Origin: Flavobacteria bacterium BAL38
Lineage (GTDB): Bacteria > Bacteroidota > Bacteroidia > Flavobacteriales > Flavobacteriaceae
Direction: 5' to 3'
Assembly (NCBI GenBank): GCA_000169355.1
Contig: AAXX01000007.1
Coordinates: 34,686 to 98,685 of the forward strand
DNA: 64,000 bases
Made by a program: the position numbers and the translations under genes. Positions 16,590 to 27,195 of this stretch are shown here, one piece after another. The stretch's first letter is position 1. Each line of letters starts with the position of its first letter. A model generated the notes under the pieces. It saw only the letters and a program-made list of their open reading frames with translations. It made no database searches and was not told where the DNA came from.

Positions 16590-19500
16590 ATGATTAAGAC
16601 TATGTCAAGAATTCATGACAAAGAATCTAAAATACATTCAATCGACTTAGTTAGTTTGGAAGATTCTTTTGCTTCCATATTAACCTATTTAAAAGACGAA
16701 TGTAATATTGCATTCGCTTTGTTTTCATTAGAAATAGAAAATTCACCATTCATAATTAAAAAAGGTGATTTTGATTTAAACTCGATCTCAATTAAAATTG
16801 ATGAATATTCAGAAAAAGTTACACAACAAAATAAGTCTTATAATATTGTAGAAAAAATAACAAAAGAAGTTACCCTTTTAGCTATTTATCCAATAAAAAC
16901 AGAGGAAAATACAGTGATTGGAACTTTGAGTTTATTGCACTTTGAAAGTAAGATATTTACTAGTTCTGAATTAAAATTGATCGAGTTTGCTTTAAATCAA
17001 ATTCAATATTTACTTAAAGTATTTTTTAAAAATATAAAATTATCGAAAGAATTAAATAACCTGTTTAATAAGTTTGACTCATTTGCTAAAAATTCTAAAG
17101 AGATCTTTTATGAACTTAATCAATCAGGAGAAATTTTATATATTTCAGAAAGTTGGGAGTCGGGAACTGGCTATACCATTTCTGAGGTATTAGGTAAAAA
17201 CACTGCTGAGCATATTCACCCAGATGATGTTGAAAAAGTTGCCTTTTTTTTAAGTAAATTAGAACTCAATCAAAAATCTGAAGAGTCAATAACTTACAGA
17301 ATACAACACAAAAATGGTCATTATATATGGCATTCATCTGATGTAAAGTTAGTGGAGCGTGATGGAAAATTATTTTATATTGGAAATTGTAGAGATGTAA
17401 CTGATTTTATTGAAGCTCAAGAAGAAATTTCAAATCAAAAAGAATTTTACGGAAAAATATTAGACCGACTTCCAATTGATCTAGGTGTTTGGGATGAAAA
17501 TCATCGTTATATGTTTTTAAATCGAGAAGCAATAAAGAATGATGAGTTACGAAATTTTATTATTGGAAAAGATGATTTTGACTACGCAAAGCATACAGGT
17601 AGAGATGATGCTTTTGCAAAAAGTCGTCGTGAAAAATTCTTAAGAGCATTAAAAACAAAAGAAATTGTTGAATGGGAAGATACAATTATTGCCCAAAATG
17701 GAGTTAAGGTTTTTTATACTAGAAAATTTGTGCCTATTTATAATGAAGAAGGAAAATTTGATTTAATGACTGGCTATGGAATTGATATAACAGAAAGTAA
17801 GAAAATTAATGAAGAAATTCTTAAGAGTCGTCAGTTAATTACAAATGTTATTCAAAATGCTGCAGTTGGAATTATTGTTCAAGGTCCAAAATCTGAATTT
17901 TTAGAATACAATAAATCGGCTTGTGAAATGTTAGGATTAACAGAAGATCAAATGTTAGGAAAATCTTCTTTTGATCCCCATTGGAAAGTTGTCCATTTAG
18001 ACGGGACTGAATTTAAAGCAGAAGAACATCCTGTACCACAAGCAATACGTAAATTAATTCCCATAAATAATATTCTTATGGGGGTTCATAGACCAATTAG
18101 TAATGATTTAGTTTGGTTACTTGTAGATGCTATTCCTGTATTTGGAGATACTGGAGAATTAGTATATGTAATTTGTACTTTTAATGATATTACAGCTAGA
18201 AAAAAAGCCGAAGATGCTTTAATTGAAAGTAACGAACGTTTCAAATATGTTAGTGAAGCTACATCGGATGCTTTATGGGATTGGAATATAATTACAAACG
18301 AAATTTTTGTAGGTGAAAGTTATTCTCTTCTTTTTGGATATCAATTTAAAAACAATATAATTCCTGGAGAATTTTGCGAAAATTTGGTTCATCCAGATGA
18401 TAAATTTGAATACGAAAGCTCAATTGAAAATGCTTTTGCGGATGAAAAACAAAAATGGTCATATGAATATCGTTATTTAAAAGCAGATGGAACATATGCA
18501 GTTGTTAGTGATAAGGCAATTATAAAATATGATACATTAGGAAATCCTATAAGGATGATTGGGGCAATGCAAGACATTACTCAAGAAAAATTACTTAAAC
18601 ATGAATTACAACAAAGTGAGGAACGTTTTAAGGGGGCTTTTAATAATTCTTCTTTTGGTTCCGCTCTAGTTAATATAAATGGTAATTGGATAGTTGTTAA
18701 CAAGAGAATGACTGAAATTCTAGGATATACCAAAGAAGAATTCAAAAAACTTACATTTCAGGAGTTTACTTTTCATGAAGATCTTAAAATTGATTTAGCT
18801 TATAAAAAACAATTGGATGATGGGATAATATCGTCTTTTCAATTTGAAAAACGATTTATTCATAAAGATCAATCTTTGGTATGGGTACATTTATCTGTCT
18901 CTACTGTAAAAAATAGCCAAGGAAAAGTTCAACACTATGTTGCCCAAGTAGTTGATATTTCAGAGCGTAAAAGAATGGAAGAAGAAAATCGAATTTTAAT
19001 TGAAGAAAATAATCGTAACAAAGCCCAGCAACTTATTGATGCTAAAAATTGGTATCGATTATTAGCCGATAATACAATTGATTTGGTTTGTTTGCATAAT
19101 TTAGATACAACTTTTAAATATATTTCCCCTTCTGTAAAAGTCTTATTGGGTTATTCACCTGAAGATTTAATTGGCAAATTTCCTCAAGATTTTATACATC
19201 CAGAAGATTTAGATAAATTTAAAAATCAAATAGGAAATATTATTCAAGAAGATAAACGTATTTCAGAACAGGTAAGATTAAAAAATAGTAATGGACAGTA
19301 TTTTTGGTTTGAAACAAATGCTACGCTAGTATTTGAAAATAATCTTCCGGTTAGTTTTCAATCTAGTTCGCGTGATATTACACAGCGAAAAAATGCAGAA
19401 CAAATTATTGAAAATACTTTAATTCAAGAACGTCAATTAAATGAATTGAGGACAAATTTAGTTTCTACCATTTCACATGAATTTAGAACTCCAATGACTA

Positions 19501-20135
19501 CTATTAGAACAAGTGCTGAACTTATTTCAATGTATTTGGGAAATAATGAATTTGCCAATGCACCACTTGTAGAAAAACGAATTGATACTATAACTAAAGA
19601 AATTGATAGAATTGTAGAACTTATGGATGCCGTTTTAACTATTTCAAAAGATGATGCAGATAAAACAAGTTATAATCCTGTTGTTTGTAATTTAAAAGAA
19701 ATTTGTTTAGATGTAATAGAAACTAGTTTTTCACATCAAAAAGGAGATAGAAAAGTAGAAATTAAGTTTGATGATTCCTTAGTTGAAATCTTTGCAGACA
19801 TCAATCTTATTAAATACACACTATTCAATGTATTAAGCAATGCATTTAAATACTCAGTAGGATTTGGAAATGTAAAATTGAACCTTTTTACAAATCAAAA
19901 TGAGGTTTTTGTAGAAATAATTGATAATGGAATTGGTATTCCAGAAGAAGATCAGCCTAAGTTATTTAATACTTTTTATAGAGCTAGTAATTCAAATGGT
20001 ATTCAAGGTACCGGATTAGGTTTATACATTATTAAAACTTTTACAGAAAAAAATTCAGGAAATGTTAAATTAGAAAGTCAATTAGGAAAAGGAACAAAAG
20101 TAACATTACAATTTCCTCTTAACGACAAAGAATAA
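16590..20135 (+). CDS. Soluble multi-PAS sensor histidine kinase
   Basis: The 1181-residue protein has an N-terminal GAF-like domain (about 15-145), then six PAS/PAC domains (roughly 155-275, 285-410, 415-535, 545-670, 675-800 and 815-940), a HisKA domain with His963 in TISHEFRTPM, and a HATPase_c domain (N box NVLSNAFKYS, G1 DNGIGIP, G2 GTGLGLYII). No membrane segment is visible, so it senses cytoplasmic signals. The gene is followed after 8 nt by a single-domain receiver, its likely partner. Start ATG at 16590, with a second ATG at 16602. The 270-bp upstream region is AT-rich and shows no box I trust. Confidence 0.92.
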   Translation: MIKTMSRIHDKESKIHSIDLVSLEDSFASILTYLKDECNIAFALFSLEIENSPFIIKKGDFDLNSISIKIDEYSEKVTQQNKSYNIVEKITKEVTLLAIYPIKTEENTVIGTLSLLHFESKIFTSSELKLIEFALNQIQYLLKVFFKNIKLSKELNNLFNKFDSFAKNSKEIFYELNQSGEILYISESWESGTGYTISEVLGKNTAEHIHPDDVEKVAFFLSKLELNQKSEESITYRIQHKNGHYIWHSSDVKLVERDGKLFYIGNCRDVTDFIEAQEEISNQKEFYGKILDRLPIDLGVWDENHRYMFLNREAIKNDELRNFIIGKDDFDYAKHTGRDDAFAKSRREKFLRALKTKEIVEWEDTIIAQNGVKVFYTRKFVPIYNEEGKFDLMTGYGIDITESKKINEEILKSRQLITNVIQNAAVGIIVQGPKSEFLEYNKSACEMLGLTEDQMLGKSSFDPHWKVVHLDGTEFKAEEHPVPQAIRKLIPINNILMGVHRPISNDLVWLLVDAIPVFGDTGELVYVICTFNDITARKKAEDALIESNERFKYVSEATSDALWDWNIITNEIFVGESYSLLFGYQFKNNIIPGEFCENLVHPDDKFEYESSIENAFADEKQKWSYEYRYLKADGTYAVVSDKAIIKYDTLGNPIRMIGAMQDITQEKLLKHELQQSEERFKGAFNNSSFGSALVNINGNWIVVNKRMTEILGYTKEEFKKLTFQEFTFHEDLKIDLAYKKQLDDGIISSFQFEKRFIHKDQSLVWVHLSVSTVKNSQGKVQHYVAQVVDISERKRMEEENRILIEENNRNKAQQLIDAKNWYRLLADNTIDLVCLHNLDTTFKYISPSVKVLLGYSPEDLIGKFPQDFIHPEDLDKFKNQIGNIIQEDKRISEQVRLKNSNGQYFWFETNATLVFENNLPVSFQSSSRDITQRKNAEQIIENTLIQERQLNELRTNLVSTISHEFRTPMTTIRTSAELISMYLGNNEFANAPLVEKRIDTITKEIDRIVELMDAVLTISKDDADKTSYNPVVCNLKEICLDVIETSFSHQKGDRKVEIKFDDSLVEIFADINLIKYTLFNVLSNAFKYSVGFGNVKLNLFTNQNEVFVEIIDNGIGIPEEDQPKLFNTFYRASNSNGIQGTGLGLYIIKTFTEKNSGNVKLESQLGKGTKVTLQFPLNDKE

Positions 20136-20143
20136 TTACATTT

Positions 20144-20509
20144 ATGAAAAAAATATTAATTATTGATGATGAAGTTAATCTAAGGGAAACTATAGCCGAA
20201 ATGTTAATTTATTTAGGTTGCGAAGTATTTTTAGCACAGGATGGAGCAGAAGGTTTGCAAAAAATAAGAGAGATTGTTCCCGATATTATAATTTGCGACG
20301 TTATGATGCCTAACTTAGATGGATATGGATTTATGCAACAACATATAATTTCTGATTATGCTCAAATTCCTGTTATTTTACTTTCAGCAAAAGTTGAACA
20401 AAAAGATGAAGAGTATGGATTGAGTTTAGGGGTAAAAGCATATATTAGAAAGCCTTTTACATTTAAAGAATTAGTAGGGAAAATTGAATTGTATTTGAAT
20501 ACATCTTAA
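20144..20509 (+). CDS. Single-domain response regulator (CheY-like receiver)
   Basis: A 121-residue receiver with the acidic pair in IIDDE, the phosphoacceptor Asp52 in IICDVMMPN, the conserved Ser in LLSAK and the Lys in RKPF. There is no output domain, so it must signal by protein contact or act as a phosphate sink or relay. It lies 8 nt after the multi-PAS kinase and is surely cotranscribed with it. Confidence 0.93.
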   Translation: MKKILIIDDEVNLRETIAEMLIYLGCEVFLAQDGAEGLQKIREIVPDIIICDVMMPNLDGYGFMQQHIISDYAQIPVILLSAKVEQKDEEYGLSLGVKAYIRKPFTFKELVGKIELYLNTS

Positions 20510-20510
20510 T

Positions 20511-20606
20511 TTAAAATTCAGGTTTATTACTAATTCTTATTACTTTATTTAGAACAGGATGAATAAACAGTAAGCTTTCGGCATGTAAATACAATCTGTC
20601 GGCTTT
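20511..20606 (-). pseudogene. Remnant of an RluA-family pseudouridine synthase C-terminus
   Basis: On the minus strand this stretch reads KADRLYLHAESLLFIHPV and continues to a TAA at 20511-20513. It matches the C-terminus of the intact RluA-family protein at 36926-38605 (KANRLHLHAESLTFEHPV) almost residue for residue. A TAA sits directly upstream at 20607-20609 and no further homology is visible, so only about 32 codons remain. It is a decayed gene tail lying antisense between the response regulator and the next membrane protein gene. Confidence 0.7.
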
Positions 20607-20683
20607 TTAATTTAATTAATGGGAAAATATTTTTATAGAATAAATATTAATTAAATTTACAGAAGTTTAAACTATTATTTTTT

Positions 20684-21964
20684 ATGCAATATAAAACGTT
20701 TTATTTAATAGTATTATTTGGCACCTCTTTATTAAGTGGATTCTATTTGTTTTATTTATGGATGATAAGAAAAAAAACAAAAAATTCCTTTTTAAAGGAG
20801 TCAAATATAGCATTAATATTAATTTCGATTAGTTTTTTTCATAGAGCATTTATTGTTGGAAATAAATTATTTGACATTCAGGATTTCAGTCTTGATTATG
20901 TTGTTGTAGATAGAATGATTTCCTCGGTAAGTAACTTAATTTTTTTACTAAGTATATCTTATTTTCCATTATTAAATGAAGAAAATAGATTGACTATATT
21001 GATAAAACAGCGCGAAAAATGGTTTGCAATAGTTTTTATTGTATTTATTTCGATCATTTCAATTTTTACATTTTTAGACAAGTTTTATGAAACTTTTGGA
21101 ACATTGTCAAGGATAATAATAGTTATTTTAGATGCTTTAGTTTCAATTTTTTGTATTTTATTGTTAGGTTATATTATGAAGCTTTCTTTATCTGGATTTA
21201 AGTTAAGTTCAGTTGTTTTGAAATTTATAATGTTTAGTTTTATTTTGTTTTCAACAACTCAAATCATTTTGCCCTTATCAAAGGTTTTACCAGAATTATT
21301 ATACCACCTTTATCCAATATTTTTAGCTTTATTTCTAGTTTTTTATTTTGGGTTTGTTATTTCATTCTTTTTATATTTTTTATCGCTAGAGTATTTAATT
21401 TCAGCCATTCAAGTCCAAGAAGACAATGTAAATTTTCAAAATGAAAAATCAGAAATTCATGTCATATCTATTAAGTCGATTGAAATTGGATTTCAAAATA
21501 AATTAAATTCATATTTAAAAGTTCAATTGGAGTTATCTAATTTAGAGATTGAAACGGTTACTATAAATAATAACAAAATTTTGCATCCTTTTTTATATTG
21601 GATACTTTTTTCAATCTCAAAAAGAAATAATATTTCACTATTTAATAATGATATTTCTGTTGCTAAATTCAGAATGATAGAATATTTAAATAGATATTCA
21701 ACATATAAGATTACGCAAGAATTATTGTTTTCTAATGATAATGGAGAATATTCATTGTTAATTAATTCAGATAACATTATTATTAATGATAAAGATATTA
21801 TTGGTTCCAAAAAATCGTTTTCAGAGATTGTTATAAAATATGCAGAATGTTATATTTCTAAATATGATGCTATAAGTAATAATAATTCCAAATTAAAATC
21901 TGAGAAAATTAAATTTTTTAAAGAAAACACTATGCTTTTGATTGAAAATTTATTAAAATTTTAA
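20684..21964 (+). CDS. Membrane protein of unknown function with seven predicted helices
   Basis: The 426-residue protein begins with about seven hydrophobic segments in the first 240 residues (roughly 6-26, 40-58, 73-93, 104-126, 130-155, 172-195 and 203-232). A hydrophilic C-terminal half of about 190 residues with no motif I recognise follows. The layout resembles 7TM sensors with a cytoplasmic output domain, but no HTH, kinase or GGDEF motif is present. The gene is very AT-rich compared with its neighbours. ATG start at 20684. Confidence 0.65.
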   Translation: MQYKTFYLIVLFGTSLLSGFYLFYLWMIRKKTKNSFLKESNIALILISISFFHRAFIVGNKLFDIQDFSLDYVVVDRMISSVSNLIFLLSISYFPLLNEENRLTILIKQREKWFAIVFIVFISIISIFTFLDKFYETFGTLSRIIIVILDALVSIFCILLLGYIMKLSLSGFKLSSVVLKFIMFSFILFSTTQIILPLSKVLPELLYHLYPIFLALFLVFYFGFVISFFLYFLSLEYLISAIQVQEDNVNFQNEKSEIHVISIKSIEIGFQNKLNSYLKVQLELSNLEIETVTINNNKILHPFLYWILFSISKRNNISLFNNDISVAKFRMIEYLNRYSTYKITQELLFSNDNGEYSLLINSDNIIINDKDIIGSKKSFSEIVIKYAECYISKYDAISNNNSKLKSEKIKFFKENTMLLIENLLKF

Positions 21965-22063
21965 ATTCTTTGTATTTGATTTTATTTTGTTAAGTAATTG
22001 ATAATTAAAATTTTAATAATTACAAAAAATTACATTTAATTATATCTAATCATTTTTTTTAAT

Positions 22064-22125
22064 TTTTCTTAACCATAAAGATACATTTGATAGTCATCAA
22101 AAATCTATCTTTATGGTTAAGAAAA
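22064..22125. repeat. Near-perfect 62-bp palindrome over the adhesin promoter and start codon
   Basis: A 20-bp arm (22064-22083, TTTTCTTAACCATAAAGATA) is repeated exactly in inverted orientation at 22106-22125. The 22-nt centre can itself pair (TTTGAT, AGTC loop, ATCAAA). The right arm contains the ATG of the gene at 22113, and the -7 box lies at 22082-22089. It could be a DNA operator or an mRNA hairpin that hides the start codon. Confidence 0.85.
22082..22089 (+). promoter_or_regulatory. -7 box (TACATTTG) for the T9SS adhesin cluster
   Basis: A perfect TAnnTTTG match, 23 nt before the ATG at 22113, inside the palindrome. Transcription would begin near 22096, giving a leader of under 20 nt. 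Confidence 0.55.
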
Positions 22126-25100
22126 TTATTTTTGCTTTTCTACTTTTCCCCTTATTCCTTTTTTCTCAAACATTTACAAACAGTGTAGTTGAACCTGCAG
22201 GATCATGGAATGCGTCATTGACAAAAACAATTACAGTTTCTGGATTACCAATTCTTCAAAACGGTGTTTTTGAGCTAAATCAAGTTAATTTGCATTTAGG
22301 TGATGATGCAAATACTAGAAATTATAGTAGTTACAGAATTGTTTTACAGAAAGGTGCTTTAGTTATCGAATTAGTAGCTACTAATGGACTTCCAAATTCC
22401 ATAATTCGACAAATAGATACTAAATTTAGATACAATAATGTTTTAAAACGATTATTTGAGCATGGAGGTACAACTCAGCCTTTTCATATAGGCTATTATC
22501 GTTCTCAAGATGATTTTTCCGCTTTTAATGGAATTGATCCAAATGGAGATTGGACAATTACTATAACCGAATCTTCAGTTTCATCGGGTGGAAAGTTTAA
22601 CAAAATTGATTTAGTTTTTGGTGTTCCGTTAAGCATAAATTCACAAATTTCTACTACAACATACGATTCTTGTTCCTCGCCTTTATGTGTTAGTTCTAAC
22701 GAAATTACAATTGCTACTAATGATGGTTTTACTCCTCAAGTATCAGATATGTTTAATGGAAATACCACAGGTTGTAGTTGGAATGCAGCTCAAAATAATT
22801 CTTCGTGGTTTCGATTTACGGCTACTCAAACAAGTGCTAAAATAACAATTTCCGGAATTTCAGGAAATATACAAATTCTTGGTATTTCTCCTGGTTCAGA
22901 TAATAACATTTGTACACCGGCTGATAATGTAGTTATTACAGGTGGTTGTCCAGACGATGTTTTAAATGATTCTTATTTTTCGCCTCAATACCTTAATGGC
23001 TCAACTAGAAATAATCAACTGAATTTATCGGGATTAGTTACTGGACAAGATTATTATTTTTTAGTTGATGGAACCGGTGGTGCAATTTCACCATTTTATA
23101 TAGAAATAGAAGGAGCTAATCAGTCTTGTAACTGTTTTGTAGATACCCCGGTTGTAAATACAACTCCTGCAAGTTGTTCATCAAATAGCATAAGTACTAT
23201 TTTTAATTATGATGCATTATTGAATTATACTTTTAGTCCTGTGGGACCAACAATTGGAGTTGGTGGTGTTATATCAAATATCAACACAGGTGTAAATTAT
23301 ACTTTAATAGCTTCAAATGGTAGTTGTTCTTCTACTTCTTCAGCTTCATTTAGTTATTTTGATCAGTTGCTAGTTCAACCAGAACCCACTATTAATTCGG
23401 TAGCGGCTAATTGTTCATCAGCAGGAAGTTCAACCATATCAAATTATGATGCATCAAATACCTACACATTTACCCCAGTTGGTCCAACAGTAGGAGCAGC
23501 AGGAGTAATTTCTGGAATGACTGTTGGCATAAGTTATACGGTAACAGCAACTAATGGAAGTTGTATTTCATTAGCATCAGCAAGTTTTAGTAATGCAGCA
23601 CAATTATCAACACCTACAGTACCAACTATTACTTCAGTAGCTGCTAGTTGTTCATCAGCAGGAAGTTCAACCATATCGAATTATGATGCCTCAAATACCT
23701 ACACATTTACTCCAGCAGGTCCAATAGTTGGAGCAGGAGGAGTAATTTCAGTTATGACCATCGGAACAAGTTATACAGTAACTGCAACCAACGGAGGATG
23801 TACATCATTAGCTTCATTAAGTTTTAGTAATGCATCACAATTATCAACACCTGCAGTACCAACTATTACTTCAGTAGCAGCTAGTTGTTTATCAGCAGGA
23901 AGTTCAACCATATCAAATTATGATGTATCAAATACCTACACATTTACTCCAGCAGGCCCAATAGTTGGAGCAGGAGGAGTAATTTCAAGTATGACCATCG
24001 GAACAAGTTATACAGTTATAGCTGCTATTGGCGGATGTTCTTCATTAGCTTCAGTTAATTTTAGTAATAGTGCGCAATTACCTCCTTTGCAAGGAACAAT
24101 TTCTGGTACAAATAATTCTACATGTTCTGTTTCTCCTATTTGTGTCCCAACAGGAACTAACGTTGTTATTAATGAAGTTATGCATTGGCCATCGGGTGGA
24201 CAAGGTTTAATAGGTACAGGGAGAGAATATATTGAATTATATAATCCAACATGTTCTCCAATTGATATTTCTTGTTTCATTTTAGGAACTCGATCTGCTC
24301 CAGATTCTAATCCTACCGGACCTTTACAAACAGGAGGGAGTATTATTATTCCATCAGGAACAATTTTACATCCAAAATCTCATTATGTAATAGGTACAAG
24401 TTCAACTTCTTCTAATCTTTTATCGGTTGATTTCAAAACAGATTTGAATTTATCCAATTATTGTTCGACAGGTAATTTTGTGATGCCTAATGGAGATGGA
24501 TGGTTGGCTTTGTATAATTCTTCAGGTACAGCAATTGATGCTTTATATTGGACAGTAGGTGTAAATCAATCAACTAAAATCACAACACCTGATGATGATT
24601 TTAATGATAGACCTTGTATTCCTAGCTCTGTAGGTTCTTGTACAACAACGGGTATTACACTTCTTTCTGCTAGTGAAATATATATTTTTAATCCTATATT
24701 GATGAATTATGTAGGAATTTCAACTCCAAATCCTTTAGCTCCAACAAATCTAACATTTAGTCGTATTCCAGACGGTGGAGTTTGGCAAGGTCAAACTGTA
24801 GGTACCATCGATACTAATAATTGCAATAATGGGGTGTGTGACACTAATGCTGTTTCTTCATGTGATGGAACTGCAACTGTAACACCAATTAATGGTATTG
24901 GTCCATTTAATTATTTATGGAACACAGCAGCCGGTAATCAAATTACTCAAACAGCTACAGGACTTTGTGCGGGTGATTATTCTGTCATAGTAACTGATAC
25001 GGCAAATGGTTGTCAACAAACTTTTAATGTTACCATTTCTAATAATCCGCTCAATACTCCAACGATCAACTCAGTAACGGCAACTTGTTCATCAGATGGA

Positions 25101-26234
25101 AGTTCAATAATATCAAATTATGATGCATCAAATACCTATGTATTCACACCAGCAGGTCCAATAGTAGGCGCAGCAGGAGTAATCACAGGAATGATTGTCG
25201 GAACAAGTTATTCGGTAATAGCAACTAATGGAAGTTGTATTTCATTAGCATCAGCAAGTTTTAGTAATGCAGCACAATTATCAACACCTACAGTACCAAC
25301 TATTACTTCAGTAGCTGCTAGTTGTTCATCAGCAGGAAGTTCAACCATATCGAATTATGATGCCTCAAATACTTACACATTTACTCCAGCAGGTCCAATA
25401 GTTGGAGCAGGAGGAGTAATTTCAGTTATGACCATCGGAACAAGTTATACAGTAACTGCAACCAACGGAGGATGTACATCATTAGCTTCATTAAGTTTTA
25501 GTATTGCAGCACAATTATCAACACCTGTAGTACCAACTATTACTTCAGTAGCAGCTAGTTGTTTATCAGCAGGAAGTTCAACCATATCGAATTACGATGT
25601 ATCAAATACCTACACATTCTCCCCAGCAGGTCCATCTGTAGGTGCAACAGGAGTAATATCAGGTATGACCGTTGGAACAATTTATACAGTTACAGCTACA
25701 AATGGCGGATGTACTTCTTTATCATCGGTTAGTTTCAGTATTGCAGCTCAATTAGAGTCTCCAATCGTATCAATCACTCATGGATGTAATGGAATTAGTT
25801 ATGAATTAAGTGCAATTGTAGAATCGGGTGTTGCTACATATGAATGGTTTAATAGTTCTCTGGTTTCTTTAGGTAGTACGCCAACAATTTCGATTACAAA
25901 TCCAGATACTTATGAAGTTAGAGTAAGTTTAAATGGATGTTCGGTGAGTGATTTTGTGACTATTGACGATGCATTTTGTATGATTCCAAAAGGTATTTCG
26001 CCAAATAATGATGGTGATAATGATAGTTGGGATCTTTCGAATTTAAATGTTGAGAAAGCCCAAATCTTTAATCGCTATGGAGTGGAGATTTATAGTAAGA
26101 ATAATTACACAGATGAGTGGGATGGAAGAACAGATTCAGGAGAAGAATTACCTACAGCGACTTATTATTATGTTCTTACATTTTCAAATGGCACAGTAAA
26201 AACGGGATGGGTTTATTTAAATAGAGTAAATTAA
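22113..26234 (+). CDS. Giant T9SS surface protein: P-domain, repeats, lamin-tail domain, type B sorting domain
   Basis: The 1373-residue protein has a signal peptide (1-19), a proprotein-convertase P-like domain (about 22-175, with [13 protein letters not shown]), a first set of 79-residue repeats (about 420-656 plus one divergent copy before it), a lamin-tail domain (about 685-900, [11 protein letters not shown] and EYIELYNP), an SprB-like repeat (about 905-975), a second repeat set (about 978-1214) and a C-terminal gliding-motility-type (type B) T9SS sorting domain with [14 protein letters not shown] and [12 protein letters not shown]. It is expected to be exported through the outer membrane and held at the surface. 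Type B cargo usually needs a PorP/SprF partner, and one follows 12 nt downstream. Confidence 0.88.
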   Translation: MVKKIIFAFLLFPLFLFSQTFTNSVVEPAGSWNASLTKTITVSGLPILQNGVFELNQVNLHLGDDANTRNYSSYRIVLQKGALVIELVATNGLPNSIIRQIDTKFRYNNVLKRLFEHGGTTQPFHIGYYRSQDDFSAFNGIDPNGDWTITITESSVSSGGKFNKIDLVFGVPLSINSQISTTTYDSCSSPLCVSSNEITIATNDGFTPQVSDMFNGNTTGCSWNAAQNNSSWFRFTATQTSAKITISGISGNIQILGISPGSDNNICTPADNVVITGGCPDDVLNDSYFSPQYLNGSTRNNQLNLSGLVTGQDYYFLVDGTGGAISPFYIEIEGANQSCNCFVDTPVVNTTPASCSSNSISTIFNYDALLNYTFSPVGPTIGVGGVISNINTGVNYTLIASNGSCSSTSSASFSYFDQLLVQPEPTINSVAANCSSAGSSTISNYDASNTYTFTPVGPTVGAAGVISGMTVGISYTVTATNGSCISLASASFSNAAQLSTPTVPTITSVAASCSSAGSSTISNYDASNTYTFTPAGPIVGAGGVISVMTIGTSYTVTATNGGCTSLASLSFSNASQLSTPAVPTITSVAASCLSAGSSTISNYDVSNTYTFTPAGPIVGAGGVISSMTIGTSYTVIAAIGGCSSLASVNFSNSAQLPPLQGTISGTNNSTCSVSPICVPTGTNVVINEVMHWPSGGQGLIGTGREYIELYNPTCSPIDISCFILGTRSAPDSNPTGPLQTGGSIIIPSGTILHPKSHYVIGTSSTSSNLLSVDFKTDLNLSNYCSTGNFVMPNGDGWLALYNSSGTAIDALYWTVGVNQSTKITTPDDDFNDRPCIPSSVGSCTTTGITLLSASEIYIFNPILMNYVGISTPNPLAPTNLTFSRIPDGGVWQGQTVGTIDTNNCNNGVCDTNAVSSCDGTATVTPINGIGPFNYLWNTAAGNQITQTATGLCAGDYSVIVTDTANGCQQTFNVTISNNPLNTPTINSVTATCSSDGSSIISNYDASNTYVFTPAGPIVGAAGVITGMIVGTSYSVIATNGSCISLASASFSNAAQLSTPTVPTITSVAASCSSAGSSTISNYDASNTYTFTPAGPIVGAGGVISVMTIGTSYTVTATNGGCTSLASLSFSIAAQLSTPVVPTITSVAASCLSAGSSTISNYDVSNTYTFSPAGPSVGATGVISGMTVGTIYTVTATNGGCTSLSSVSFSIAAQLESPIVSITHGCNGISYELSAIVESGVATYEWFNSSLVSLGSTPTISITNPDTYEVRVSLNGCSVSDFVTIDDAFCMIPKGISPNNDGDNDSWDLSNLNVEKAQIFNRYGVEIYSKNNYTDEWDGRTDSGEELPTATYYYVLTFSNGTVKTGWVYLNRVN
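23370..24080 (+). repeat. First array of 237-bp (79-codon) repeats
   Basis: Three in-frame units (23370-23606, 23607-23843, 23844-24080) of exactly 237 bp, preceded by a diverged fourth. Unit features: one conserved Cys early (VAASCSSAG), [12 protein letters not shown] in the middle and a second Cys near NGGCTSLAS. Exact length conservation means the array expands by whole units. Confidence 0.9.
25044..25754 (+). repeat. Second array of 237-bp repeats
   Basis: Three more units (25044-25280, 25281-25517, 25518-25754). Unit 25281-25517 is nearly identical to 23607-23843, more alike than adjacent units are to each other, which points to a block duplication or gene conversion between the two arrays. 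Confidence 0.9.
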
Positions 26235-26245
26235 AAGCAAGTAAG

Positions 26246-27175
26246 ATGAAAAATAGAATTATTCAAGTTGTTATTTTATTTATAGGTGTAGTTGCTTTTG
26301 CACAACAAGATCCCCATTACACACAATACATGTATAATATGAGTGTAATGAATCCGGCCTATGCGGGTAGTAAAGATAATTTATCTATGGGATTATTATA
26401 CAGAAAGCAGTGGGTTGAGATAGAGGATGCTCCTACTACAGGTACCTTTTTTGGTCACGCTCCAGTTGGCAAGAATGTAGGATTAGGTTTGAGTTTTATA
26501 TCAGACAAGATTGGTCCTGTTGAGGAGAACAATGTTTATGGTGATTTTTCGTATACATTAAATTTAGGAGGCGAACATAAGTTGGCCTTTGGATTAAAAA
26601 TGGGATTAACTTTTCATAATGTAGGATTGTATAGTGATATTAATTACACATTACCACAACCTACCGATCCTGCTTTTAGTGAAGATATTAGCAATACCTA
26701 TTTTAATTTAGGATCAGGATTTTTCTATTATACCAATAAGTACTATTTAGGATTATCGGTTCCTAATATGTTAAAGTCGAAACACTTAGATATTCAACGC
26801 ACTGGAGATGAGTTAGAGTTTGGCTCAGAGGTGTCGCATTATTTTTTAACAGGAGGATATGTTTTTGATATTAATGAAACCGTAAAGTTCAAGCCATTTT
26901 TCATGATGAAATCGGCCTTTGGCGCACCAACATCATTAGATTTATCGGCTAATTTTTTATTCAATCAGAAATTTGAGGTAGGAGGAACGTATCGTTTACA
27001 AGATAGTTTTGGAGCGATGCTAAATTATGCAGTAACGCCATCAATTAAGATAGGTTATGCATATGATCATATCGTTTCGGATTTGAAAGTAACAACGCCA
27101 TCTTCTCACGAGTTAATATTGTTGTTTGATTTGAATTTTCCAAAGAAAGTATCAAGTTCACCAAGATTCTTCTAA
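26246..27175 (+). CDS. PorP/SprF-family type IX secretion outer-membrane protein
   Basis: The 309-residue protein has a signal peptide (1-19, ending AFAQ), the N-terminal DPHYTQYMYNMSVMNPAYAG motif that marks the PorP/SprF family, and a beta-barrel-like body of alternating strands. SprF-type proteins anchor or help to secrete type B sorting-domain cargo. It lies between the two type B proteins here and is most likely their dedicated partner. Start ATG, 12 nt after the adhesin stop, same operon. Confidence 0.92.
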   Translation: MKNRIIQVVILFIGVVAFAQQDPHYTQYMYNMSVMNPAYAGSKDNLSMGLLYRKQWVEIEDAPTTGTFFGHAPVGKNVGLGLSFISDKIGPVEENNVYGDFSYTLNLGGEHKLAFGLKMGLTFHNVGLYSDINYTLPQPTDPAFSEDISNTYFNLGSGFFYYTNKYYLGLSVPNMLKSKHLDIQRTGDELEFGSEVSHYFLTGGYVFDINETVKFKPFFMMKSAFGAPTSLDLSANFLFNQKFEVGGTYRLQDSFGAMLNYAVTPSIKIGYAYDHIVSDLKVTTPSSHELILLFDLNFPKKVSSSPRFF

Positions 27176-27195
27176 CCTAAACCGACCAAAGTACA

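Noticed and set aside
22064..22125. The palindrome as an invertible promoter switch
   Set aside because: The segment between the arms is only 22 bp, too short for known site-specific inversion; a hairpin or operator explains it better.
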